The notes beneath the pieces were generated by a model. It was not told the origin of the DNA. It worked only from the letters and a program-made list of their open reading frames with translations, and made no database searches. A stretch of 64,000 nucleotides of DNA, from NCBI GenBank assembly GCA_007026445.1, contig VDMD01000002.1:2170001-2234000 (forward strand), in the 5' to 3' direction. A program made the position numbers and the translations under genes. The DNA is from Schizophyllum amplum. Taxonomy: Eukaryota; Basidiomycota; Agaricomycetes; Agaricales; Schizophyllaceae. This document shows positions 12,347-24,700 of this stretch, piece by piece (within the stretch, counting starts at the first letter, position 1; each line of letters begins with the position of its first letter).

Positions 12347-13213
12347 ATGATCATTAATGCTAAGCCGGGCGTTCAAGATGCGTCGATTATTCTCAACCAT
12401 CCATCGGCCACCCAGAAACGCGAGATGGGTGTTGAAGAAACTCCCTTGAAGTGCAGCAGACTCGCATCATCACTGCAAAGTAACCTGAAGCGCGCCGTTG
12501 TTGAAGGTGTCGCCAAGATCCCAGGCTTGAAGTTTGACGACGGCCCATCTTACATGTGTTGTATCTTCTCGCTTTGCATCTACTATCACTTCGCCATCGT
12601 CAACACCGGCAAGAAGCTCTTCACTCGTCACGTCCCCTACAAGCCGAGCCCAGAGGAACTACGAATCGAGTACTCTCTGAGCATCGCAGAAGTCAACAGT
12701 ATGCGCTACGTCTGGAACATATACGAAACGTGGGTGCGAGCGGAGCCCAGCGCTGAATGGAAAGCGCGTGTTCAACCCGACCCTGTCCCTCATGAGGGCG
12801 AGGGACAAGCCTGTTCCCGCGATTCCTCGGACGGGCATGGGACGGGAGGTGGTACCCGAGGCCCGGAAGGCATGTGCAATGAAGCACAGGAGCACTGGGG
12901 CGGCACAGCGCGCTCTCCGGAGCAGGAGCGCGATTCGTCCCTTGGACCTGGCGACTCAGCGTCGTGTCGCGCAGATTCCGAGCGTTCGGCAGAAAAGAGT
13001 GACGACGACGCGCCACCAGCGGACGAAGAAGAGGAATGGGAGGATCCGGAGTTCTTTGCTTCCTTGGAGGCGTGGGCGGATGATGTCTGGCGTGAGACAC
13101 GTTCAGATAAATCGCGGACTCCTTGCTCTGAGAAGGCTGAAATCGGGCCAACTGCAGCTGGGAAGGACAGAAGAAGCTGTCGAGTAACACTTGTAGTGTC
13201 GGTCAGTCCGTAA
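12347..13213 (+). CDS. Unrecognised acidic protein
   Basis: A 288-residue open frame with protein-like composition and no recognised domain. The N-terminal half is mixed (AVVEGVAKIPGLKFDDG, FAIVNTGKKLFTRHVPYKPS, PEELRIEYSLSIAEVNSMRY). The C-terminal half is disordered, with an acidic cluster (DDDAPPADEEEEWEDPEFF) followed by WADDVW. The segment from about residue 66 to 85 (SYMCCIFSLCIYYHF) is hydrophobic and may be an unspliced intron rather than a membrane segment. The start is uncertain and a 5' exon may lie at 12130-12340. It probably is a real fungal gene, but no function is proposed. Confidence 0.45.
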   Translation: MIINAKPGVQDASIILNHPSATQKREMGVEETPLKCSRLASSLQSNLKRAVVEGVAKIPGLKFDDGPSYMCCIFSLCIYYHFAIVNTGKKLFTRHVPYKPSPEELRIEYSLSIAEVNSMRYVWNIYETWVRAEPSAEWKARVQPDPVPHEGEGQACSRDSSDGHGTGGGTRGPEGMCNEAQEHWGGTARSPEQERDSSLGPGDSASCRADSERSAEKSDDDAPPADEEEEWEDPEFFASLEAWADDVWRETRSDKSRTPCSEKAEIGPTAAGKDRRSCRVTLVVSVSP

Positions 13214-13504
13214 TCAGGGGCTTCTGTATGGGAAGTTTCTTCATTGTGGGAGATTGTCAGCCGCATAAAATGCAGTGTACGGAGTATATTTTGTCCAGTT
13301 CTCGAAATTTGCCTTTGTCGGTACTATGCGTTGAACTGTGGGTCCCCATCAATTCTGCAACGTGATCCTGTCGCGTGCTCGCTGTGGCGTTGATCGGGAC
13401 ATTGTGTTGTGCGACTTCACTTAACCTTGTATTGAATTGGGCGTCTTTTCAAGGCGTTAGGGCGGCCGAGAGATGGGAAAGAATCCGTACATCTTCCGCG
13501 ATAG

Positions 13505-16303
13505 ATGGTACACTGTGCGATGTCGTGTGCGTGTCCTCGCTTTGTGCACAAGGGCTCAGCTTACCTGCATCAGTACTACGACGACGACGGGAATCCAGTC
13601 GGTCAATGCCCTGGCCCTGGGACTGTCTGCAAGTTTGCACACCCCGGACACGCCGAATGGGATCGAGCAGAACGCAGGGTTGGTCCCGAGTAGTTGCCTT
13701 CATGATTGCATTCATTGATGGCGAGCCTGTCGTTCGTTGCAGGACATGGTGGACCCCGACGATGACGATGAGGAGGAAGAAGAAGAGGACAATGGCTACA
13801 GTGGCTGGGGATATGGTAACAGCTACGGCGATCCCGATGAAGAGGACGAAGAAGAAGAAGATGAAGAAGAGGATGAGGAAGACGAGTACGAGTGGTATAG
13901 CGTCAAATGTCTTGTGCGTTTGTTCTCTCTCCTCGTCATACCCTCGCTCACCTCTCGCTGACTGTCTTAGCACTATGACGATGACGGTGTCCCTGCCAGC
14001 GAGTGCCCGCGCGCCACCTACAAATGCAAGTTCGCGCACCCAGATCAGGAGGAATGGGCAACGGCGATTCGCAGGGTCAGATCTGTCGCCTTACTCGCTT
14101 GACGATTGTATGGCTGAGGGAGATTTCATTCATTATAGCGCGGTCCGAGGAAGCCTAAACACCGCCCACCCCGCCCTACGTACGACCGGCCGGCGCCGCC
14201 GCCGCCGCTGCGCTTTTATCCGGATGAAGACGATCCGTTCGAGACGCGTGTGGCGCACGGCGACCATACACCCATCCCGCCGACCCAAGGCAATTTCTCT
14301 GCCCATCAGCCAACACATTGGCCGACGCAGCGGACGCCTTTCACGCCCTACTCTGCGTCTGGGTGCGGCGCGAGTATGGCTTCAATTCACGCTGCTCACA
14401 ACGACCCCACTTTCCGCGACGACGAGGCTCTGAACGATGCGTTGTATGGAGACGTGATATGGGACGGAACGCCCCTCGACGCAGAGGAGCAGATCTTCGG
14501 TCCCAGCACGTCGACGTCGGATTCTGTTGCATCGACGTCGGCACTTCCTCCAACTTCGTCGAGGCCGGCGAAAGAACCGATGCCTCTGTATCTCGAGCAG
14601 ATCATCTCAGGGATTGTACCCGGGCCTCAAACTACTCGGCAATCCTCAGCTAATCCTACTGCGACCTCAGGCGCCGCAGCTCCCACCGCTCAACCCTCTG
14701 CCCCCCGCCCTTTGACGACCGACATCGTCAATTCTCAAACGTCAACCGCGACTAGCGCTGCTGCAAAACCAAAAGCTACCAAGAGCAGGACTTCATCCTC
14801 CCTTGCCGCCGACGCTACCACACCCACTTCACCTCGCGGGAAAACCCTACGAAGAATTTTACGCCCCTACCCTCATCCACTGCCAACCTTCTCTACCCCC
14901 GCCGAGAAACACATCGAAATTACACGCGCATTCCTCCGCTGCGCCCGCCTACACTCCGCCTACGCCGAAGCCAGTGACGTTTACAAGCGTTGGCAAAAGG
15001 CGCGCGCCAGAGATATATACGCGCACTGCTCAGCCGCTGCAAGAAGGAGGATCGAGGGCGTGAGTCGTCGATACAAGGAGAAAAAGGAGCAAGCAAGAAG
15101 CGAGTGGGAAATGGGGGAGTCGCATTTGATTGCGCTGCAGAGCGCGAACGTGGGCCCGTTGCAAGGCATGTCAGGTGTTGACCATGAGCGGGACGCTGAA
15201 CGGGTGCGGCAGTGGGCTGGAGAAGTGGAGACCTCCCTGAACAATGTCCGAGCCTTCGCGCAAGAGAATGCGGAGGAGGCGTTGCGAGTGCCACAGTCGG
15301 CCTGCACGGAAGAGGCCCACGGCGAGCTCAAGTCAGAGGCGCCAATGCTTGACGAGGACTCATCAGATGCCCTTGACGAGGCTTACCTCGCTATTCTCCG
15401 TCAGACCGAGTCTTTAGAGGACGACCTCGAGCGCTTCTCTGAACATATAGGCACCGATTTCGTGCAGAGGGAAGCGGCAGTGCTGGCCGATGCGGCTGTT
15501 GGCGATCTGGACTCGCATTGTGCGAGTATGCAGGCTACGCTCCAGGAGCATATCGATAATTGTCTCGATGCATCGACTGCCGACACGGCGCAGCACTTGC
15601 AGTCCTCGGCGCTCCTGCTTGGAGCTCAAACCAAGGAGGCGGGTTCGGCGGCGGAGCGGGTTATGGCGAATGGTAGCGTTATCGAGCGTTTGAGGGCGCA
15701 GGTGGCATCTAACTGGGAGGTAGTGAACAAGGTGAGTGTGAGTTTTTCAGCTCGCGGTGCTTTGGATCGGGAGGATATGGGGAGCAGGAGTCTCTTCGAC
15801 AAGGCGCTGGGGTACCATCACACCACCCCAACGTTGACTTGCTTGATGGGTTGGAACATGTTTTTGGGGTAACTCTTGCACGGAAGCCGCTGAGCTGACT
15901 TTTTCTCCTGCAGTACGAGCGCTTGAAGGCCGAGTGCGAAGCGGACAGCCGCGCCATCGAATCACTGGAGCGGAAGATGGCCTCGGTCATGCGCGAGACA
16001 CCGCCAGCGCAGGGCAAGGCAGGGATCACGCAGATGCCGTCGCAGCAGTCGGTTGGGTCACTGCAACGAGACGGCATTTCATGGCCGGAAGACGGCATAT
16101 TGCTCCCCGCCCTCTTCGCTGTTGTCGAGCGTACAGTGACGGACATTCTAGAGAAGGAGCTGCGTGTCGCACTAGGCGACATGCGCCGGAATGCGAGCGG
16201 GTTTGGGAAGGCGCTGGCGCTCCAGATGGAGACGCCGCTCAGGAGGGCGGAAGAGGTGCTGGGGAGGGTGAGGGAGGGTGCATGTTTGAAGCGGGAAGAC
16301 TGA
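13505..16303 (+). CDS. Protein with two CCCH-like modules, acidic linker and long helical C-terminus
   Basis: Two similar modules lie near the N-terminus. Module 1 (exon 13505-13680) has QYYDDDGNPVGQCPG, then CKFAHPGHAEWDRAERR. Module 2 (after an intron ending at about 13971) has HYDDDGVPASECPR, then CKFAHPDQEEWATAIRR. Each contains Cys-x-n-Cys-x3-His, as in half of a CCCH finger. Between them is a run of Asp/Glu (13750-13890). After another intron comes a Pro/Ser/Thr-rich region, then from about 14880 a charged region predicted to be helical or coiled coil, continuing over the intron at about 15732-15913 to the stop at 16301-16303. Nucleic-acid binding is plausible from the modules. The exact start is uncertain: an in-frame stop precedes the ATG at 13505, and a second ATG lies at 13520. 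Confidence 0.7.
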
Positions 16304-16725
16304 AGGCAGCGCCTCCGCGATACCTGCCTGCTCTCGCGATACATGTCCACTCTGGCGACACCTCGACATTGGGGTTTGTTTCTTGCTATCTGCTATCCTT
16401 TCTTCGGTTTTCGCGTTGCTCGTCGTGTTGTATTTGTATCCTTATCGGTACTTTAGCGAATATATAGACTACCTAGATGGCCAAGTAGCACTAGATACTT
16501 TTCTACGGAGGAGACGGATGATCAGGGTAAAAACTCAGTCGTAAGAGTGGGGAAAACACGCGATATCTAATCTTATCTCTCATCTTCTCTTCCACCACCT
16601 CCACGTACACCGTCATCCGAACCCCGCCTGTCCCATACCACTCGCCATCGACGACCCGTATACCAAATTCGATTCTCCGATTACCATTCCATTCCTTTCC
16701 TTTTCCCATCCCCTCCTCTTTCACC
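16304..16725. other. Intergenic, ArfGAP promoter
   Basis: No coding frame supported. Pyrimidine-rich stretches precede the ATG at 16726, as is common in fungal core promoters. Confidence 0.5.
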
Positions 16726-18079
16726 ATGGCCACCGACCAAGCAGCCGCGAAAAAGTTGCTCATGGAGCTCGCCAAGCGCGAGGACCTCGGCAATCGTGTC
16801 TGTGTTGATTGCGCAAACCCCAATCCACAGTGGGCAAGCATCAGCTTCGCGGTACTGCTCTGCCTCCAGTGCGCGGGTGTGCACCGCGGCTTCGGCGTGC
16901 ATATCAGGTGCGTCGCCTTTGGCCGCCCCACATCTCATCGCTGAGCGCGTCATGGCAGCTTTGTGCGCAGTATCACAATGGACACCTGGCAAGAGGACCA
17001 ACTGAGGCGAATGCAGGTGCGCGGTGTGCCGTGAGCGCAGATGAGGCGATCGGAGGGCTGATGAACGTGTATAGGCGGGAGGGAACAAACCCTTCAAGGC
17101 TTTCATGGGCGCGTACGGTCCGCAGGGCGGGTATACGGTAGGCGCGAGTCCACACGACACGTATCACTGCTGGGCGGCGACCGAATATAAGGCGAAGGTG
17201 CGCCATTGCTCTGCTCTCACACGCTAGCTCTCACTATCTCTTTAGCTTGACGCTGATCTGGCCGGAACGTCTTGGTCGCCGTCAGCTCCACCTGCGGACA
17301 CGCCCAGTGCTGCTCCAGCTGGTCTCCGCAAAGCACGCGCTGCTTCGGGTCGCGCCGGCACTCCGCCAATTGGCTCTCCCCCAGCCAGCCAGAAATCCGC
17401 CAACGAGAACTACTTTGCGCGTCTCGGTGCCTCGAACGCGTCGCGCCCCGAAGATCTTCCTCCCTCTCAAGGCGGGCGCTATACGGGCTTCGGCAGCACC
17501 CCCTCACCTTCCCCAGGTGCTGCCCACCCGAGCTTCGGCTTGAGTTCGCGCGCTGCACCATCACTCTCGGACCTGCAAGACGACCCTGTGGGGGCGCTGG
17601 GCAAGGGGTGGTCGCTGTTCACCGCTGCGGTGGCGGGTGCGGGACGTGTGGTAACCGAGAATGTTGTGCAACCGGGACTCGCGGCGGTGCAGGATCCGGC
17701 ATTCCAGCAGAGCGTGCGAGGGTACGTGGACAACGCGGGCAAGGTAGCGTCGGCGGCGAACGACTGGGGCCGGACGCAACTTGGGGTCGACGTTGGTGGC
17801 GCAGTAGGCGGGGTCAGGGATCGGTTTGCAGGGGGGCATCCGGGCGGTGGATACTCGAGTGTGCAGGGTGGGGGAGGCGGTTATGGAGGGTACGGGGATC
17901 ATGAAGAGTCGTCCGCATTATACAGGGACGACGACGACGAGCTGTTCACTGAGTACAAGAGGTCGCAGGCAGCTGCAAATGCAGCTCCAGGTGCCGGTGC
18001 ATCCATGTCGTCTGCATCAGCCAGCCGACCAGCGGCGAAGAAGAACGATGGGTGGGACGATGACTGGAAGGATTTCTAG
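16726..18079 (+). CDS. gcs1: ArfGAP, Gcs1/ArfGAP1 type
   Basis: It stimulates GTP hydrolysis on Arf in COPI vesicle traffic at the Golgi. Exon 1 starts MATDQAAAKKLLMELAKRED and carries the zinc finger C-x2-C-x16-C-x2-C (CVDC ... CLQC), followed by AGVHRGFGVH with the catalytic arginine. Exon 2 gives SFVRSITMDTWQEDQLRRMQ, exon 3 GGNKPFKAFMGAYGPQGGYT, and exon 4 the rest. The C-terminal part has amphipathic stretches (WSLFTAAVAGAGRVVTENV, DYxx-free DNAGKVASAANDWG) like lipid-packing sensors. It ends with KKNDGWDDDWKDF, a usual ending in the family. Three short introns. Confidence 0.93.
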
Positions 18080-18371
18080 ATTCACATTAGCGTGCAGACA
18101 CCTCTATTTATTGGCCAGGATTATTGTATCTATTGGATATGACATACGGAAACGGGACAAGGTCTTCTGTATATATCATCATGATCATGGTAAAGACTTT
18201 GTCCTTGTGGGTCCATGACGTCCCTGATATGGCAGGCATTGTTCTTATCTGGTAAGTAGCTGTTGCTCACCTCTTGACTTCCACCATCTCTGTCAACACT
18301 CAGTCTTGTCCCCACGCCCAGAGTCTTGAAGCACACAGTTGTCTCTACCGCGTTGTACTGCACCGGTAGCC

Positions 18372-20049
18372 ATGTCGTCGCTCACCCTACTCGCGCCGTT
18401 CGCGCCGTCGCTATTCGACTCATGCCTTCGTGATTCTTTCCGCGGAATTTACATGGACCAGGCGCACACTGATGGCCCCGAGCTTGGCCTCTTTATGCCT
18501 GATGTGCCATGCTTGGAAGCGTGGACGGAGCAGGCGCTTGCACCATCCGCGTCCATATCGCTGACCACAAACGACGACCGCCAGACGCTCGTGTGGCTCG
18601 AGACGAAGGCCGTAGACCGCTCCCTCTTGGCCTCTCTGGAGCCTAGCCAGGACATTGAGACGCATATCCGTCGCGAGCTCGCCGTCGCGGCGGCGGCGCC
18701 TATCGACCAGGACGTCCTCAGCACCGCGTCCATATCCCCCTTCCTCGATGTCATCTACCGCTCCCCCTCCGCAATGCTCGTTTCCGTAGCCGACGACGCG
18801 GCCATGATGATCGACACCATCCTCCCGCGGTACTGGAAGTCCTCTATCATACCCAAGACACCCGTACCCTTCATCCCTGTCCCCGCCGAATCCCTTGAGC
18901 ACGTCAAGGAGGTCCTCGCCAACCTCAAATTCGACCCCGTCATCGCCGCGACGGTCAACAGCCTGTCTCTCCCCCAGATGATGAACGACATACGCTTCCT
19001 GACGGGCGAGGACGGCAAGTCGGGCATCGTGTCGCGCCACTCCTTCACGGAGGGCTCGCGCACCGCCGCAGAGTGGCTGCGGGAGCGCGTGGATGCGACC
19101 GGCGCGATCTGCGAGTTCAAGACATTTCTCGTCGGCTTTGCTGATAATGTCGTGTGGTGAGCACACCCGCCTCCCTGCTGCCGCGCGGTGTCGGTGCTCA
19201 TGCGGGCGTAACAGCCGCTATTCTTCTATCGTGCCCACCAACTCGACTGTCCTCATCAGCGGGCACTACGACAGTCGTGGGTCCTTTGGTTCGCTGCGTG
19301 CACCCGGTACGTCTTCGCCGGCTTCACAGGGGTCCTGTACAGACCACTGACTCGCACACAGGCGCTGACGACGATGGCTCCGGCACGACCGGCGTCTTGT
19401 CTATCGCGCGTGCCATTGCCCGCAGGAACATCAAATTCCTCAGCAACGTTGAGCTCGTCTTCTTTGCCGGGGAGGAGCAGGGCCTGCTGGGCTCCCGCGC
19501 CTACGCAAAGGAGCTCCGCGACCAGAACGCCACCCTCACGATGATGATCCAGGCGGACATGACCGCGTACCACGACCCCGAGGAGCCGCTGCAGCTTGGG
19601 CTGCCTGAGACGTACGTCTTGTTGAATGCTACTCCCTCGCCGCGTACTGACTTGGATAACCCAGCATCGGCAGTCCAGAGGTGGCCAGCCTCGTCGCAGA
19701 GATTGCGGCGCTGTATGTACCCGAGCTGACCGTCGGTACGACGCGCGCATGCTGCTCCGACCACCAGTCCTTCCACCAAATGGGCTTCCCTGCTACCCAG
19801 GTGTTCGAGCGCGCTGGACCGAGTATGTGCTGCTCTTTTCCTTCAAGCTGTCCCGCTCATCGCAATCTAGTCATCGACCCGATGTACCACAACAGCGGGG
19901 ATCTCAGCGACCGTATCGGATACGACTTTGACCAGCTGAAGGCTATTGCAATGGTCGAGGTACGCCAAACACATCTCACGAAACGAAACGAATTGCTCAC
20001 GGGCACGCAGTTTGCCGCCCTCCTGCACGTCGCTGGTTACGAGATATGA
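18372..20049 (+). CDS. M28-family zinc aminopeptidase
   Basis: M28 peptidases are di-zinc exopeptidases. Ligands and the catalytic residue are visible across the exons: His in LISGHYDSRG, Asp in ADDDGSGTTG, catalytic Glu in FFAGEEQGLLGS, Asp in MMIQADM, His in DPMYHNSGD. N-terminal to these is a region of about 250 residues without recognised domain (LGLFMPDVPCLEAWTEQ, WLETKAVDRSLLASLEPS). At least five introns interrupt the gene; it ends LLHVAGYEI at 20047-20049. The start MSSLTLLAPFAPSLFDSC has only a weak hydrophobic core. It may be a poor signal peptide, or a better one may be in an unseen 5' exon, so secretion is uncertain. Confidence 0.88.
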
Positions 20050-20183
20050 GCTTTCATGGACTTGGAACATCGAATGATTGCAGTATGCTCCGCATACATG
20101 GACCAGTGGGCTGGCGTATTGTAACAATAATACAACATACAACGGATCATCTTGCCTCGCGAAATGTGCTACAACCGTCCTCG

Positions 20184-21286
20184 CTACCTACCCCCTTCCA
20201 ACTTCGCCAAGCTATCCTCGAGCTGCCGGGCACGCTTAGCGTCCTGAGTGATAGTCTCAAAGCTGAAGAAGCTGCTGCGGGAGCTCGGGCGGTCGCTCAG
20301 TCGGTTGATGGAGTGTGCGCGTGACAGCTGACCAGCACGGGATTGTTGGCTGGCCTGGCTAGCGCGCGCGTATGCGGGCCGCTCGCTCATCTGGCTATGT
20401 TGCGAGGGAGGGCGCTGGGCGCGCAGGCTGTCGCGCAGGAAGCCGGATAAGAGGAGGGTGCTGCCGCGGGTATGGCCGTATGCGGGCGGGGGCGGCGCAG
20501 CGATGATTTCGTCCTGCATAGATATCAGTGTCTAGTACTACCTGACCAACATACAAAACATACCTCAACGTCTCCGGTACGTGCCCCGCTGTCCGCGACG
20601 ATGCTGGCATAAGTGGGCAGTGGCGGTCGATGCCACGGCGCAATAGGAATATGCGGGCCTCCTCCACCGAAGACACCCCGCCGATGCGCAATCGGCAGAA
20701 TTTCGCCCGGGTGCAGATGCGCCCACCGCTCAGCACGCAGCGCGTACACGCGCCGCTCGAGCATGAGCAGCTGCCCCAGCGTCGCCAGACAGAACGCGAC
20801 GTGCACGAACACCACCGCCGAGCCCATTCCGTCCTCCTTCGGGCGCACGGCCATGAGCCCATGCGTCTGGGTGGCGGCGAGCCCCCAGCCGACTGCGGTG
20901 GCAATCAGAACGCCCATCTGAATAGCGAAGAGGACGAGCGTGGAGAGGCGCATGCCGGCCGCTTGCCGCCGGAGTAGCTTCTTGTGCGGCGGGGGCAGGC
21001 TTGAGGCGGGCGTGTCTGGCGTGGTTGGTGGGGCAGTAGCGTCTGCAGGGGTGTTGGAGGGCAGGGGATCACGGTCCGCGGGATGACGGGCAGGGAGGGG
21101 GGCGGCGAGCGAGGTAGTGGATGACGAAGGACTGGATGCGTTGTAGAGGTCTTCCCTGAACCCGATTTCGCCGCGCTTCGAGGGGATCGGGCCCGCCTGA
21201 AGGCTGGAGGCGGCGAAGGGCGCGCAGAGACCAGACTCAGACATATGAGGTGCTGTCATGACTGGACTAGATGCTCTTCCCGACAT
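20184..21286 (-). CDS. Fungal membrane protein with two predicted TM segments
   Basis: No known function. Exon 1 (21286 to about 20560) has a disordered Ser/Pro-rich head of about 110 residues, a basic stretch (HKKLLRRQAAG), then two hydrophobic segments, LSTLVLFAIQMGVLIATAVG and AVVFVHVAFCLATLGQLLML. A Pro-rich cytosolic-type tail follows (PIAPWHRPPLPTYASI). After one intron exon 2 continues DEIIAAPPPPAYGHTRGSTL, a Ser-rich region and a helical end (AKRARQLEDSLAKLEGGR). PPxY-like PPAY and PPLPTY motifs could recruit WW-domain proteins such as Rsp5; that is inference. Complete gene, two exons. Confidence 0.7.
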
Positions 21287-21754
21287 GAGTGATCCTCTGC
21301 GGAGGGGAAAGGAACGAAGTGACCGAGAAAGACGAAAGACGTTGCACCAGGCAAACGATTGGAGTACCAGACCACCTGAAGGACGTGTAAAGGAATGAGA
21401 GAAGGGGGAGCCGGTTCGACCAGTCCGGGGTCAAGAGACGATTCAATCGCAGATCATTGGAAAGCCGCGAGGCGCAGTTGCATCGTTGTCGCCAAGTCCC
21501 CGACCTTCCGCGACGGTTGCTGATCGAATTCGTTCCTTGCTCGCGGGCGCGGGCCGAACACCGAAGTCGAACCGTGGGAAGTGCAAGAACGCGGTTAGGT
21601 CAAGGTCAGGTGCTGCCTGGGGCCTGGGTGCTGCCTCCCTAGGCGTAGAGTCACTGACAGTAACAAGGGAGAACAGCAAGAACGACATAACAACTCAGGC
21701 TTAGCTATTGATACAACATCGATACGAGAAGTTCTTCCCCAACATATCAAGGTC
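21287..21754. other. Intergenic between two minus-strand genes
   Basis: It contains the promoter of the two-TM protein gene and the 3' end of the GH3 gene. Short frames on both strands show no family resemblance. Confidence 0.5.
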
Positions 21755-24700
21755 TTAGAGACCGGTCCAGCTGAAGGTCTTCGCCAGCTCAACGTCCCCT
21801 TTCAGCTTGATGTCCGCCGAGCTCGCCCCCACCCACACTCCGAACACGCCCTTTTCTGCGATCCAAGACATCTTCCGCTCATCGTAGAAGCTGAACGCAT
21901 CCCGCTCCAGCTTGACCGTCGCAGTCTTCGTCTCGCCCGGAGCAAGAGCAACCTTCGTAAAGCCCTTGAGCTCCTTCGCTGGTCGCGGCGCGCTCGACTG
22001 TGGATCCGTCACGTAGACCTGCGCAACCTCCCGCCCGGCGATGTTGCTAGTGTTCTTGATCTTGAACGACACTGTTAGGTCGCCCGTATCCGATAGCGGT
22101 GAGAGGGAGAGGTCGGAGTATTCGAAGGAAGAGTAGGAGATGCCGAAGCCGAAGGGGAATAGTGGAGCGAGGTTGCGTTTCTCGTAGCTACGGTAGCCGA
22201 CATAGATGCCCTGTGGTGGATAATGGTCAAATCTCAATTGTCTGGCGGTTGTACCCGATCATACCTCGTTATAGAGCACATGACCAGGTGTCTCGCCTTG
22301 CGAGCCAAAGAATGGCCATGAAGGGTTGTCCTCCAACCGTTTCCTGAAGAAACGTCAGCACTGCGATCAGAAGAAAGAAGTGGGTACAAGGAAGACGTAC
22401 GGGAAAGTCAGTGCCAGCTTGCCCGATGGGTTCACATTGCCAAAGAGCACATCCGCCATCCCTGACCCGACCTCATTGCCGCCATAGAAAGCCTAACCGA
22501 AAGCGTCAGTGACTCAGCCGCGTCAAGTAAGAAAGAAATAGATGCTATAGCGCACCTGCAACAACGTATGCGCCTCGTCAACCCATGGCATCTCGACAGG
22601 CGTGCCGGATTGGTTAACGACGACGGTGTTGGGATTGGCCTGGAGAACTTCGGAGACAAGTCGGTTCGTAAGTCCTGGCAGTTCCATATTCTGGCGATCA
22701 AAGCCCTCGCTCTCCCAGCTGCACGGTGTTGGCAAAAAATCGTAAGACGCGTAACACTCGCAACTCACTCGTGGTTCAGGCCGATTATCAGGAGAGCCAC
22801 TGAGATAAATCGAGATGACAAGAAAAAGAATGTATCAGCAAGCTGCTGACATGCCACGCTTTAAGACACTTACCATCCGACGCCTTCGCCATCTCCACCG
22901 CCTCCGCAATCGCCGTATCCTGATTCGTCGTAGGCATCGCGCCCAGCCGAATCCCTCCAAAGCACTCGAATGGACTGCTGCGCGCCTGGAAGTCTGCGCT
23001 GTTGATGCGGATCTCCAGATCATACGATTGCCCCGCCTTCAGGCCTTTCACGGTCGTCTTCACGTCGACCGTGCCCAGGCCGAAGAACGCCTCGCCGAGC
23101 TCGGGGTTGGTGGAGAGGTCGATGATTAGCTGTCCGTCGAGGTAGAGGTTGCCGCGCCCGGCGAGGTTAAGGCCGAAATCCCAGTCACCGGATACGTCGG
23201 GAGTGAACTTGGTGGTAAACTGGGGAGACGGGGATGAGTACGAAGATACGAGGAGAGGCAGGAAAGGCGGCTTACGCGAATGTGGCACTTATAGTTCACT
23301 TTGGATGTGTCCTGATTGCTCGTGTAAGTAGGTCCTTGTGCGGTCATGCACTTCACTCACAATACCATCCATGAGGAAGCAGTTCGTGCTCTTCGTTGGC
23401 GTGCTCCACACGCAAGGCTTGAGACCCGCGCTAAAATCCGGCTGCGTGGAAATGAAATCCCCAGCCGGCTCCTCGTTCCAGAACTCGATTAGCGCGCCCG
23501 CCTCCCCATCCGCCTGCTTGATGTGCTCATCGAGCAGGGGCAGATACTTATGGCTCGTCGCCCCGATATGATACTTCACCTCCGCGCCGACCTTCTTTGC
23601 CTCCTCTTCTATGCCCTCGAGCGGCGAGATGGCGTACGTGGAGAGCAGTCGCGCAGAGCCGCCACCCGAGGTCATGGCATACCGGGCGTTCGGGCCGATG
23701 ACGGCGATGCTCTTCGTGCCCTTCTTGAGCGGCAGCACGCCCTTGTCGTTCTTAAGCAGCACGGTCGCGTCGGCGGCGGCACGACGGAGAAGGGCGCGGA
23801 CCTCGGGTGTGTCGAGGCCCTCCTCTGGCGCATCGAAAGGTATACCGGAGGCGTAGGCGCGCTTGAGGAGGCCGAGGATCTGTGGAGTGCTTTGAGTGGC
23901 AAAGCTGGCGACGAGAGTGCCCGATACCCACGTTGCGAACACAGAAGTCGAGGTCACTGACGTCGAGCTTGCCGCCTGCCATGGCGCGCTCGACAGCACG
24001 CCCTCGCATCGCCGTGGGGCCTCTGTGAATGTTGAGTTTACTGCCTTGACAAGAGCCGTGCCACTTACGGCATCTCAAGGTCGAGTCCAGCTTTGATGCT
24101 CGCGGTGGTCGAGTATACGCCAATCCAATCGCTCATAATGAGCCCTACCGACTGATATGAGCTATGCGACGAAAAGTTTCATAGTGAACCAACCGTTGAA
24201 GCCCCATTCCTGTAGCACAGCTTGGTTTATTCTCCGCCACTAACGGATTCGGGTCACGCACCTTGCGCAAGACATCGTCCAGTAGGCGTTTGTTCTCCGA
24301 GACATGCAGTCCGTTCACGCGATTATATCTGTGGTATATCCTTCAGCTGCCGGGATCACCAATACCTTCAGGGACTTACGACGACATGAAGGCCCACGGG
24401 TCTGCTTTCTTGAGTGCGATCTGGAAGGGCTTCAGGTAGATTTCACGAAGAGCGCGTTCGCTGATGTCGCCTGAATGAAGCACAGCTCAGTTTCCTGAGG
24501 ACAGAAGCTGGATTATGAGGCGCACTGCTAATGGAAAACCTAAAGACAACGTCAGCGAGGGCATGTAATCTCAGATGATCTTTTGACGAACCTCTCAAAC
24601 TCTTGGTCGTTTGCGACGAAGTGCTTGATAGTCGCACTGACTCCCTTCGACTGAAGGCCATTGATGTACGCCGCAGCAATCGTGCCATTCAGCACCGGGT

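Noticed and set aside
13449..14039. Minus-strand frame with a membrane-like hydrophobic run
   Set aside because: The hydrophobic run is only the complement of the Asp/Glu codon tract in the CCCH-module gene.
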